Assembly: GCA_023437485.1 (NCBI GenBank)
Contig: JAEZGB010000112.1
Span: forward strand, 1 to 17,924
DNA length: 17,924 nucleotides
Origin: Bacteroidota bacterium
GTDB taxonomy: Bacteria > Bacteroidota > Bacteroidia > Flavobacteriales > Flavobacteriaceae
Reading direction: 5' to 3'
Shown here: positions 7,011-12,752 of the stretch, in pieces
Position numbering within the stretch: position 1 is the stretch's first letter
How the letters are laid out: each line of letters opens with the position of its first letter
The notes under the pieces: generated by a model
Seen by the model: only the letters and a program-made list of their open reading frames with translations
Database searches by the model: none
What the model was told of the DNA's origin: nothing
Program-made: the position numbers and the translations under genes

Positions 7011-7223
7011 AACGGGTGGAGGGACATTTCCTAAATTGCAGTATTCTTTCGGAGCGAAGATGACGGGTGTCAGTTTCGCCGAGGAGGCTGTAATGGATGG
7101 TGTACTTTCCACCCGTTCGTACACGTTGAAGTCCTACGTCGGCGCTTTAATAGCGGAATCCGATCAGCAACACGGCAGTTCGAAAGAATTTAAAAAGGGT
7201 CAAACTTAGGTTGGCCCTTTTTT
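7011..7223 (+). ncRNA. Candidate structured RNA ending in an intrinsic terminator
   Basis: AACGGGTGGA (7011-7020) is the exact complement of TCCACCCGTT (7108-7117). Between them GCGAA..TGAC-GGGT-GTCA..TTCGC (7054-7079) can form a two-part hairpin. GTGTAC (7100-7105) and GTACAC (7119-7124) form a second hairpin whose loop contains the 3' strand of the long-range stem, so the two folds either exclude each other or form a pseudoknot. The segment ends in a strong terminator. There is no match to tmRNA, SRP RNA or RNase P RNA that I recognise, and no confident promoter. A short protein gene in the same stretch is an alternative. Confidence 0.28.
7192..7223 (+). terminator. Rho-independent terminator
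   Basis: AAAAAGGGTCAA (7192-7203) pairs with TTGGCCCTTTTT (7211-7222), giving a 12-bp stem with one G-T wobble and a 7-nt loop, followed by T residues. This is the clearest intrinsic terminator in the window. It could end katG transcription (336 nt downstream) or a separate RNA. The A-tract on the 5' side means it could also work on the opposite strand. Confidence 0.8.
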
Positions 7224-7303
7224 GATTTTGGTATGGCGGGCCACAGGAGTTTAGCCGCAATGTTTGCAAAATTCTTCAGGTTTAGAATTGCGGTTTTCCC
7301 GTA

Positions 7304-7333
7304 TTCGCGGTTTGGATGCAATTGCTATCTTCG
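7304..7333 (+). promoter_or_regulatory. Candidate promoter of the exonuclease gene
   Basis: TATCTTCG (7326-7333) is identical to the -7 elements before katG and the gene at 2314, with TTCG (7304-7307) as a weak -33 at an 18-nt gap. It ends 15 nt before the ATG. Confidence 0.45.
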
Positions 7334-7348
7334 TGAAAAGCCGTCGCC

Positions 7349-8062
7349 ATGATTGAAAAGATTCATCTTCCCAATATCCTTTTTCTGGACATCGAGACCG
7401 TTCCGTGTGAGCCGCATTATGAGGCACTTGACGAGGAATGGAAGGTGCTTTGGGAACAAAAAACGCAATATCAGCGCAAGGATGATTATACGCCTGAGGA
7501 TTTTTACGACCGGGCCGGCATTTGGGCCGAGTTTGGCAAAATTATTTGCATTTCGGCCGGGTATATTTGTTTCAAGGGCGATGTGCGGCAGTTTCGGGTG
7601 ACCTCATTTATTGGCGAAGAGTCCAGGATTTTAAAGGATTTCAGCAATCTTTTGGAAAACCATTTCAACCAGCCGCAGCATATTTTGTGCGGGCACAACG
7701 CCAAGGAATTTGACATCCCGTTCATCGCAAGGCGGATGATCATCAACCAGGTTCCGATTCCGCAAAAGCTCAATCTTTTTGGCAAGAAGCCATGGGAAGT
7801 TCCGCACCTCGACACGCTTGAACTCTGGAAGTTTGGCGATTACAAACATTTTACCGCGCTGAAGCTTTTGTGCAAGGTGCTCGGCGTCCCGTCACCCAAG
7901 GGCGACATTGACGGCAGCCAGGTGGGGCATGTTTACTATGTTGAAAAAGACATTGACCGCATCGTGACCTATTGCGAAAAAGACGTGATTGCCACCGCAC
8001 AGGTATTCCTGCGGCTGCGGCGAGAGGAGTTGTTAGTTGAGGATGAGATACTTCATGTGTAA
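7349..8062 (+). CDS. Predicted 3'-5' exonuclease, PolB/DnaQ-like RNase H fold
   Basis: The 237-residue protein has the three DEDDy exonuclease motifs. ExoI is LFLDIETVP with Asp14 and Glu16. ExoII is CGHNAKEFDIPFI with Asp122. ExoIII is YCEKDVIATAQVF with Tyr208 and Asp212. The four acidic residues bind two metal ions and Tyr activates the water, so it should remove nucleotides from 3' ends. The family is the stand-alone 'exonuclease related to the PolB exonuclease domain' common in Bacteroidota. No polymerase domain is present. Its biological role (repair, or DNA versus RNA substrate) is not known from sequence. It is cytoplasmic, with its own candidate promoter. The stop codon is the first unit of an AT-rich array. 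Confidence 0.88.
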   Translation: MIEKIHLPNILFLDIETVPCEPHYEALDEEWKVLWEQKTQYQRKDDYTPEDFYDRAGIWAEFGKIICISAGYICFKGDVRQFRVTSFIGEESRILKDFSNLLENHFNQPQHILCGHNAKEFDIPFIARRMIINQVPIPQKLNLFGKKPWEVPHLDTLELWKFGDYKHFTALKLLCKVLGVPSPKGDIDGSQVGHVYYVEKDIDRIVTYCEKDVIATAQVFLRLRREELLVEDEILHV

Positions 8063-8085
8063 TTAATAATTAATAATTAATAATT
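8060..8085 (+). repeat. Period-8 array of TAATTAATAATT units starting at a stop codon
   Basis: About three copies of the 8-bp unit TAATTAAT/TAATAATT begin exactly at the TAA stop of the exonuclease gene and contain further stops. GGGGAAAACCC plus TTTTT at 8086-8101 follows and could form only a weak 3-4 bp hairpin. Confidence 0.8.
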
Positions 8086-8102
8086 GGGGAAAACCCTTTT
8101 TC

Positions 8103-8166
8103 ACCCGAGCCCGAAGCGCGGACTGAGCGAAGCGAAATTTTCAAATTTTCAAATTTTCAAATTTTC
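8103..8166 (+). repeat. CCCGAGCCCGAAG element joined to a period-9 TTTTCAAAT array
   Basis: 8103-8134 reads ACCCGAGCCCGAAGCGCGGA, then CTGAGCGAAGCG, and resembles 17072-17111 and 17322-17360. It is followed without a break by an array of the 9-bp unit AAATTTTCA (8135-8166, about 3.5 copies). The same unit in reverse orientation flanks the four-helix-bundle pseudogene near 11440. Confidence 0.75.
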
Positions 8167-8191
8167 GAATCGTCAATAAGCCTTATTTTTA
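8162..8191 (+). promoter_or_regulatory. Candidate promoter of the SpmAB-like gene
   Basis: TATTTTTA at 8184-8191 is a -7-like element 15 nt before the start codon. TTTT/TTTC at 8162-8166, contributed by the last unit of the AT-rich array, sits at about the -33 distance (17-18 nt). Confidence 0.35.
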
Positions 8192-8206
8192 CCCAAAACT
8201 CACCCT

Positions 8207-9649
8207 ATGGTCCTCAGCAGGTTTTGGCTCGCTATCTTTTTGTCGTCACTGGCTTACATTGTTCTTAGTTTTTTGCGTTCCGATATCTATTCGGTTGATT
8301 TCGTGCTGAATGGCAAAAAGGGTGACCCGGTTTTGATATCGGAGCATTTTCCGGAGAAGTTGCCATCGTTTTTGCGGGACAGTATCATGACAGCGCCCGA
8401 TAAAACCCTTGTAGTTAACCGCAATACGGCCGATGCCGATACCAGTTATGTTTACAACAACAAAACGGTCAAGGTTTACAGTGGTGTACAGGCTACCGAC
8501 GGGCTTTTGCCCACTGCGAAGAATACGGTTTTGGACCTGATTATTCCACTCATTGCCTATCTGGCGTTTTTTTGCGGGCTGATGCAGTTGCTTATAGATT
8601 CCGGTGCGGCTGAAATCCTGGCCAGGAAGCTAAGCCCGGTCTTTGTCAAGGTTTTCCCGAGCGTCCCCAAGGGCCATGAGTCCATTTCTTACATGACATT
8701 GAACTTTGCCGCAAATTTCCTGGGGCTTGATTCGGCGGCTACGCCTTTTGGTTTAAAGGCGATGCAGAGTTTGCAGGAACTCAATCCCGATAAGGACAAG
8801 GCCAGCGATCCGCAAATCATGTTCATGTGCCTGCATGCCGCGGGGCTGACGCTGATCCCAACCTCGATCATCGGTTATCGCGCGGCCGAGAATGCCGCCA
8901 ACCCCGCCGATGTTATGCTGCCGTGCATCATCACTTCTTTCATCGGGACCATAGCCGCGTTTATTATTATCGGGATCAAACAAAGAATCAATTTTAAATC
9001 GGTGACTTTAATTGTGGCCCTTATGGGGGTGATTGGCGGTATTGTTGGATTGCTGTTTTACGTGAATGCGTTGGATTTGGTGGAGAAGAACTCGTTTACG
9101 GGGAATCTTTCGGGGCTGATGCTCATTGCCATCATTGCCTTTACACTGCTGTTTTCCTGGTATCATGAAAAGCGTTTCGCCGAAAAAAAGACCACCGTTT
9201 TTGACTCGTTCGTGGTGGGCGCGAACAACGGTTTAAAAACCGGCGTTATGATTTTTCCGTACGTACTGGCAATGCTGGTCGCGATCTCGTTTTTCCGCAA
9301 CAGCGGCCTATTTGAGATCATCAGCAACTGGATCGCGTTCGGGTTTGCTAATATCGGCGTCTCAAAAGAAATTACCGATTCCTTGCCCGTGGCGCTTCTC
9401 AGGCCATTTTCCTCGGGAGGATCGCGCGGGTTCATGATCGATGCGATGCGCACCTTTGGCCCCGACTCCTTTACAGGCCGCCTGGTCACGATATTCCAGT
9501 GCAGCGCCGAAACGACGTTCTATGTTATAGCGGTTTATTTCGGATCGGTCAATATTAAAAACACGCGGTATACCTTGGGCGCGATGCTGTTGGTTGACCT
9601 GATTTGCGTGATCACGGCCATTTTTGTCGCGGGATGGTTTTTCCTTTAA
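8207..9649 (+). CDS. SpmA-SpmB fusion, nucleoside-recognition (Gate) domain membrane protein
   Basis: The 480-residue protein has about nine to ten membrane segments. Residues ~105-285 correspond to SpmA, with the signature NFAANFLGLDSAATPFGLKAM (166-186). Residues ~300-480 correspond to SpmB, with RPFSSGGSRG (399-408) and QCSAETTFYVIAVYFG (431-446). Both halves are 'nucleoside recognition' Gate domains named after Bacillus spore maturation proteins. In non-sporulating Bacteroidota the fused form is common and its substrate is unknown; transport of a small molecule is inferred. Residues ~26-104, between the first helix and the Gate domain, are a hydrophilic Asp/Asn/Thr-rich insert (about 80 residues) that should face the periplasm if the N-terminal helix is a signal anchor. 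The 3' end overlaps the next gene by 16 nt, indicating an operon of three genes. Confidence 0.88.
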   Translation: MVLSRFWLAIFLSSLAYIVLSFLRSDIYSVDFVLNGKKGDPVLISEHFPEKLPSFLRDSIMTAPDKTLVVNRNTADADTSYVYNNKTVKVYSGVQATDGLLPTAKNTVLDLIIPLIAYLAFFCGLMQLLIDSGAAEILARKLSPVFVKVFPSVPKGHESISYMTLNFAANFLGLDSAATPFGLKAMQSLQELNPDKDKASDPQIMFMCLHAAGLTLIPTSIIGYRAAENAANPADVMLPCIITSFIGTIAAFIIIGIKQRINFKSVTLIVALMGVIGGIVGLLFYVNALDLVEKNSFTGNLSGLMLIAIIAFTLLFSWYHEKRFAEKKTTVFDSFVVGANNGLKTGVMIFPYVLAMLVAISFFRNSGLFEIISNWIAFGFANIGVSKEITDSLPVALLRPFSSGGSRGFMIDAMRTFGPDSFTGRLVTIFQCSAETTFYVIAVYFGSVNIKNTRYTLGAMLLVDLICVITAIFVAGWFFL

Positions 9650-10335
9650 AAATATGGCTTCCAGCGGTTGCGGCAATTGCATTTTCATGTAAACGGAGCC
9701 AGGTCGGGATGCCTGCGTCCGGGCAGGCAGGTGCAGTGTCACTTCAGGTGGATACGTTTAACCTGCAATCGGCTGTTACAGATTTGGTATTGGTGCGTCA
9801 TTTGGCCGATTCACTGGCGTTGGACAGCACAACCATTGCACGATACCGAATCAATTTCATGAACTCAAAAGGGTTGCAAAAGGAATTTGCGCTGGCAATT
9901 CCCTATTACCTTGAACGGGGTTTTTGGAGCGTGTCAAATGAGGTCTTTGTCGATTCAATGGCCGGGATTGACCGCAGGTTCGTGATTTTGACCAATGGAT
10001 TTGAAGCGTGCGGCTATCCGCAAAATTCGCTTCTGTTCTTTGCCGATGATCGGGTAGAACTGGTAGACCAGTGGGTCTCTTACAGCGATGGCGGGCTCGG
10101 GGTCTGGCGGGAGCTATTTGCGGTTTTCAACGGCAATCAGGTAATCGAGTTCAGGCACCGCACGGTGAGTTCGGAAGCAATTGAAAGCCCGGGCCATGAG
10201 GCCTTGATCGAAGTGACCTACCGCGACTCGGCGATCGTGAAGGAAAAAGGCAAAAAATGGATTGGCGAAGCGGTGACCCTGCCTAATGTGCGTTACCGAA
10301 CCGACATTTTAACTACAGACGAATACTATCAATAA
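9634..10335 (+). CDS. Lipoprotein of unknown function
   Basis: The frame is open from 9604, but the start at 9634 gives a proper lipoprotein signal peptide (MVFPLKIWLPAVAAIAFSC, lipobox AFSC with Cys19). Start 9634 overlaps the SpmAB-like gene by 16 nt. The 233-residue product should be exported and lipidated. The mature part has beta-rich, aromatic stretches (EFALAIPYYLERGFWSVSNEVF; RRFVILTNGFEACGYPQNSLLFF; GLGVWRELFAVFNGNQVIEFRHR) suggestive of a beta-sandwich or lipocalin-like fold. I recognise no family. Its stop overlaps the next ATG by one base (TAATG), so all three genes from 8207 are likely co-transcribed and translationally coupled. Confidence 0.7.
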   Translation: MVFPLKIWLPAVAAIAFSCKRSQVGMPASGQAGAVSLQVDTFNLQSAVTDLVLVRHLADSLALDSTTIARYRINFMNSKGLQKEFALAIPYYLERGFWSVSNEVFVDSMAGIDRRFVILTNGFEACGYPQNSLLFFADDRVELVDQWVSYSDGGLGVWRELFAVFNGNQVIEFRHRTVSSEAIESPGHEALIEVTYRDSAIVKEKGKKWIGEAVTLPNVRYRTDILTTDEYYQ

Positions 10336-10784
10336 TGGCAAATATCTTTCACATTGACCACAACGCGAACCTGATTCGCAGGATTGAATCGCTAACACCT
10401 GAAAGTAAACCTTTGTGGGGAACGATGTCAGTATCACAAATGCTTGAGCACTGCCAAAAACCGCTTGATGTGGCCGATGGAACACTTCCCTTAAAGCGCG
10501 GCCTGATCGGGTTTTTGTTTGGCAGGATGGCCAAGGCGGATTTCTTAAAACGCGATGAGTTCAAGAGGAACTTGCCCACTGTGCCCAGTTTCAGGATCTC
10601 GCACGTGCCAGATTTCAATCAGGCTCGCGAGGGTTTGCTCGAGCGGATTGTCAGGTTTCGGGAGAAAGGCCCTTCAGTGCTGGCCAACAAGAAGCATCCT
10701 TTTTTTGGCGAAATGAATGATGAAGAATGGGGCATCCTGCAGTACAAGCACCTGGACCACCATCTCAAACAATTTGGAGCTTAG
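10335..10784 (+). CDS. DUF1569 family protein (DinB/YfiT-like fold)
   Basis: The 149-residue cytoplasmic protein matches the DUF1569 pattern: WGTMSVSQMLEHC (28-40), HPFFGEMNDEEWG (121-133) and KHLDHHLKQFG (138-148). This family has the four-helix DinB-like fold, in which conserved histidines (here His39, His139 and His142/143) bind a metal. Enzymatic function is not established; DinB-like relatives include thiol-dependent transferases. The ATG shares an A with the TAA stop of the upstream lipoprotein gene. The TAG stop overlaps the stop codon of the convergent scoB gene by two bases, leaving no room for a terminator between them. Confidence 0.88.
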   Translation: MANIFHIDHNANLIRRIESLTPESKPLWGTMSVSQMLEHCQKPLDVADGTLPLKRGLIGFLFGRMAKADFLKRDEFKRNLPTVPSFRISHVPDFNQAREGLLERIVRFREKGPSVLANKKHPFFGEMNDEEWGILQYKHLDHHLKQFGA

Positions 10785-11437
10785 GCAAAGGCCATCTCCG
10801 GGATTTCTCCTTCAATTATCAGGTCGGCTTCGGTTGAGGCGATAATGTGCTCCACTGAAACACCCGGCGCCTTTTCCAAAAGTCTGAACCCTTGCGGGGT
10901 AACTTCCATCACCGCAAGTTCAGTGACCACTTTTTTGACGCAACCTACCCCGGTGAGCGGTAAGGTGCAGCGTTTGAGAATTTTGGATTCGCCGGCTTTA
11001 TTAACGTGCATCATCGCGACGATAATATTTTCAGCCGAGGCCACCAGATCCATTGCACCACCCATACCCTTGACCATTTTTCCGGGAATTTTCCAGTTTG
11101 CGATGTCACCGTTCTCGGCCACTTCCATGGCGCCCAAAATAGTCAGGTCAACTTTTTGGCTGCGGATCATCCCAAAACTGAACGCCGAATCAAAAAAACT
11201 TGCACCGGGCAATGTCGTGATGGTTTGCTTTCCGGCATTGATCACATCGGCGTCTTCCTCACCTTCAAATGGGAAAGGCCCCATGCCCAAAACCCCGTTC
11301 TCGCTTTGGAATTCAACCGAGATGTCATTTCTTACGTAATTGGCCACCAGCGTAGGGATGCCGATTCCGAGGTTTACGTAATAGCCGTCTTTTACTTCGA
11401 GGGCGATGCGTTGGGCGATTTGTTCCTTAGTGAGCAT
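10781..11437 (-). CDS. scoB: 3-oxoacid (succinyl-CoA:acetoacetate) CoA-transferase subunit B
   Basis: Subunit B of the CoA-transferase that moves CoA from succinyl-CoA to acetoacetate or related 3-oxoacids, for ketone-body or branched-chain amino-acid catabolism in the cytoplasm. At 218 residues it has the family length. The catalytic glutamate is Glu46 in FQSENGVLGMGP. GIGIPTLVANY (24-34) and KMVKGMGGAMDLV are diagnostic. Subunit A lies upstream on the same strand, but 469 bp separate the scoA stop from this ATG, whereas these genes are normally adjacent. The gap is filled by an inverted-repeat-bounded segment with a broken four-helix-bundle gene. The scoB ATG directly follows the TTTTCAAAT array, so its native leader may have been replaced; whether it is still co-transcribed with scoA is open. 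Confidence 0.95.
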   Translation of the reverse strand: MLTKEQIAQRIALEVKDGYYVNLGIGIPTLVANYVRNDISVEFQSENGVLGMGPFPFEGEEDADVINAGKQTITTLPGASFFDSAFSFGMIRSQKVDLTILGAMEVAENGDIANWKIPGKMVKGMGGAMDLVASAENIIVAMMHVNKAGESKILKRCTLPLTGVGCVKKVVTELAVMEVTPQGFRLLEKAPGVSVEHIIASTEADLIIEGEIPEMAFA

Positions 11438-11914
11438 AATTTGAAAATTTGAAAATTTGAAAATTAGGAAATTACTGGCGTTTGCATGAACCGAGAATCT
11501 TCGAAATAATCAAATTTATGGTTTGATGTAATTTTATTAAATCATCGTGTGGCTTCGGACAATGGTGCGATTCAAGACAAAGCTGCAGCCAAAATCCTAA
11601 CTCATCACATTCCTTAGCAGCAATTTAAAACTTGTGGACAAAATCGTCTTTGCTCTGTGCATTCTGGGCTTCATAAATATTTGCACCGATAGAAGTCCCA
11701 CTTCGAAACAGCTGCGATGCTAAATCATTTTTGTTACTTGACTTTAATTCTTCTGAGAATGCCACGACCTCCAAGGCAAGCTGGAAACTGAATTTAACAC
11801 TTACATTTTCCTTGTCATTTCGCATAAGCAAATAGAACAAGGCCAGGCGATTCTATGTTCCGGATTTCCTATCAATCTGCAATTCCATTTTCAAATTGGC
11901 TAATTTTCAAATTT
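11438..11914 (-). mobile_element. 477-bp inverted-repeat-bounded segment carrying a four-helix-bundle gene, inserted in scoAB
   Basis: AAATTTGAAAATTAG at 11453-11467 and its exact reverse complement at 11900-11914 form a 15-bp inverted repeat around the pseudogene. On the left the repeat is expanded into a period-9 array (TTTGAAAAT, 11440-11466). On the right a second imperfect unit (CCATTTTCAAATTGG, 11886-11899) is present. The segment lies exactly between the scoA stop codon, which it supplies, and the scoB start codon. No transposase is present and no target duplication can be proved because the ends are low-complexity. The mobile nature is inferred from the disrupted gene pair and the repeat symmetry. 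Confidence 0.45.
11472..11825 (-). pseudogene. Four-helix-bundle protein (23S rRNA intervening-sequence protein family), nonsense-mutated
   Basis: From ATG at 11825 the frame reads MRNDKENVSVKFSFQLAL, then FRSGTSIGANIYEAQNAQSK and DDFVHKF, followed by TAA at 11625-11627. Beyond this stop the same frame continues without frameshift as IAAKECDELGFWLQLCLES, PKPHDDLIKLHQTINLIISK and ILGSCKRQ, ending at TAA 11472-11474. Together the parts give about 117 codons, the usual length of the S23/IVP four-helix-bundle family. At the stop, relatives carry a Lys codon (HK-x-K-I-A-x-K-E), so a single A-to-T change (AAA to TAA) explains it. Function in this family is poorly known; members occur in 23S rRNA intervening sequences and as the Avd accessory protein of diversity-generating retroelements. 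No reverse transcriptase lies nearby. Confidence 0.88.
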
Positions 11915-12611
11915 GAGCTTTCCTCACCGTCCTCTGCTCAATCCTTTTCTCAAACTTTTCGCCCTGGAAAATGCGCTGAACCATAATGCCCGGAATGTGG
12001 ATCTGGTTGGGATCAAGGGTGCCCACCGGAACCAGTTCCTCCACCTCGGCGATTGTGATCTTGGCGGCACCGGCCATTGGCGCGTTAAAATTGCGCGCGG
12101 TACCCTTGAAAATCAGGTTGCCGGCCTCGTCACCTTTCCAGGCCTTGACGATTGAGAAATCGGCCTTGTAGGCGTGTTCCAAAATGTGCATTTTGCCGTT
12201 GAATTCGCGCGATTCCTTGCCCTGGGCGACCTCGGTGCCGAAGCCGGCAGGCGTAAAAAACGCGGGGATTCCGGCCTGAGCGGCGCGGCATTTCTCGGCA
12301 AGCGTTCCCTGCGGGGTGAGCTCCACCTCGAGTTCGCCCGAGAGCATTTGTCGCTCGAACTCGGCGTTTTCGCCCACATAGGACGAGATCATCTTTTTGA
12401 TCTGCTTTTTTTGAAGAAGGAGGCCCAAACCGAAGTCATCGACGCCCGCGTTGTTTGAAATGCAGGTGAGTCCTGAGACATTCATTTTGACGAGTTGGCC
12501 GATGCTGTTCTCGGGAATTCCGCAAAGGCCAAAGCCTCCGAGCATGATGGTCATGCCGTCCTGGATTCCCTGCAGCGCCTCGGTTACCGAATTGACTTTT
12601 TTATTGATCAT
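11907..12611 (-). CDS. scoA: 3-oxoacid (succinyl-CoA:acetoacetate) CoA-transferase subunit A
   Basis: Subunit A partners with ScoB in transferring CoA between succinyl-CoA and 3-oxoacids. From the ATG at 12611 the 234-residue product starts MINKKVNSVTEALQGIQDGM, the usual family N-terminus; an alternative ATG at 12629 would add MSNCHI. Diagnostic motifs are GGFGLCGIPEN (25-35), SNNAG (52-56), YKADFSIVKAWKGDEAGNL and RNFNAPMAGAAKITIAEVEE. The last codons (RKAQI, TGA) run into the AT-rich repeat: the stop codon is part of AAATTTGAAAATTAG, so the extreme C-terminus may have been altered by the insertion downstream. A dispersed hairpin element lies about 33 bp upstream of the start, between it and PBP1A. 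Confidence 0.95.
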   Translation of the reverse strand: MINKKVNSVTEALQGIQDGMTIMLGGFGLCGIPENSIGQLVKMNVSGLTCISNNAGVDDFGLGLLLQKKQIKKMISSYVGENAEFERQMLSGELEVELTPQGTLAEKCRAAQAGIPAFFTPAGFGTEVAQGKESREFNGKMHILEHAYKADFSIVKAWKGDEAGNLIFKGTARNFNAPMAGAAKITIAEVEELVPVGTLDPNQIHIPGIMVQRIFQGEKFEKRIEQRTVRKAQI

Positions 12612-12644
12612 AATGTGGCAATTGCTCAAATGTTGTTCAAAACC

Positions 12645-12749
12645 CTAGCCCGGATGGCAGCGGCAGCCTTTTGCTTTGAAGACCTCGAAGGTTTAAAAAA
12701 CCTTCGAGGTCTGGCAAAAGCTACAGCGTACAGCCGGAAAATGCTCCAA
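12645..12749 (-). repeat. Dispersed hairpin element, copy 2 (sense to PBP1A)
   Basis: This is the reverse-complement counterpart of 1434-1533. On the minus strand it starts 3 nt after the PBP1A stop with TTGGAGC, continues TTCCGGCTGTACGCTGTAGC then TTTTGCC, has a 15-bp perfect hairpin (arms 12680-12694 and 12698-12712, loop of 3), and ends GCAAAAGGCTGCCGCTGCCA, then TCCGGGCTA. Relative to copy 1 the inner stem pairs differ on both arms (GGTCTT/AAGACC against GGTTT/AAACC), so pairing is kept. Both copies sit directly downstream of a gene and in the same orientation as it. Confidence 0.8.
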
Positions 12750-12752
12750 TTC

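Larger units (their letters stand above)
6856..7348. other. 493-bp gap between katG and the exonuclease gene
   Basis: I find no convincing protein gene here. The gap holds a GC-rich repeat-like segment (6877-6940), a stretch with several complementary segments (7011-7124), an intrinsic terminator (7192-7223), a 7-bp inverted repeat CCGCAAT/ATTGCGG near 7252-7290, and a promoter candidate before 7349. A 106-codon open frame at 6889-7209 runs through the repeat-like segment and ends in the loop of the terminator, so it is probably not a gene as drawn. A shorter version from ATG 7060 (49 codons, GGAG at 7051) cannot be excluded. Confidence 0.6.

Noticed and set aside
7011..7223. tmRNA, 6S RNA, SRP RNA or RNase P RNA
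   Set aside because: None of the conserved sequences of those RNAs was recognised, and the length is wrong for RNase P RNA and tmRNA.
8060..8166. CRISPR array
   Set aside because: The repeats are 8-9 bp units in direct tandem without spacers, and there are no cas genes.
11438..11914. Diversity-generating retroelement around the four-helix-bundle (Avd-like) gene
   Set aside because: No reverse transcriptase and no template/variable repeat pair with adenine-specific differences was found in the window.
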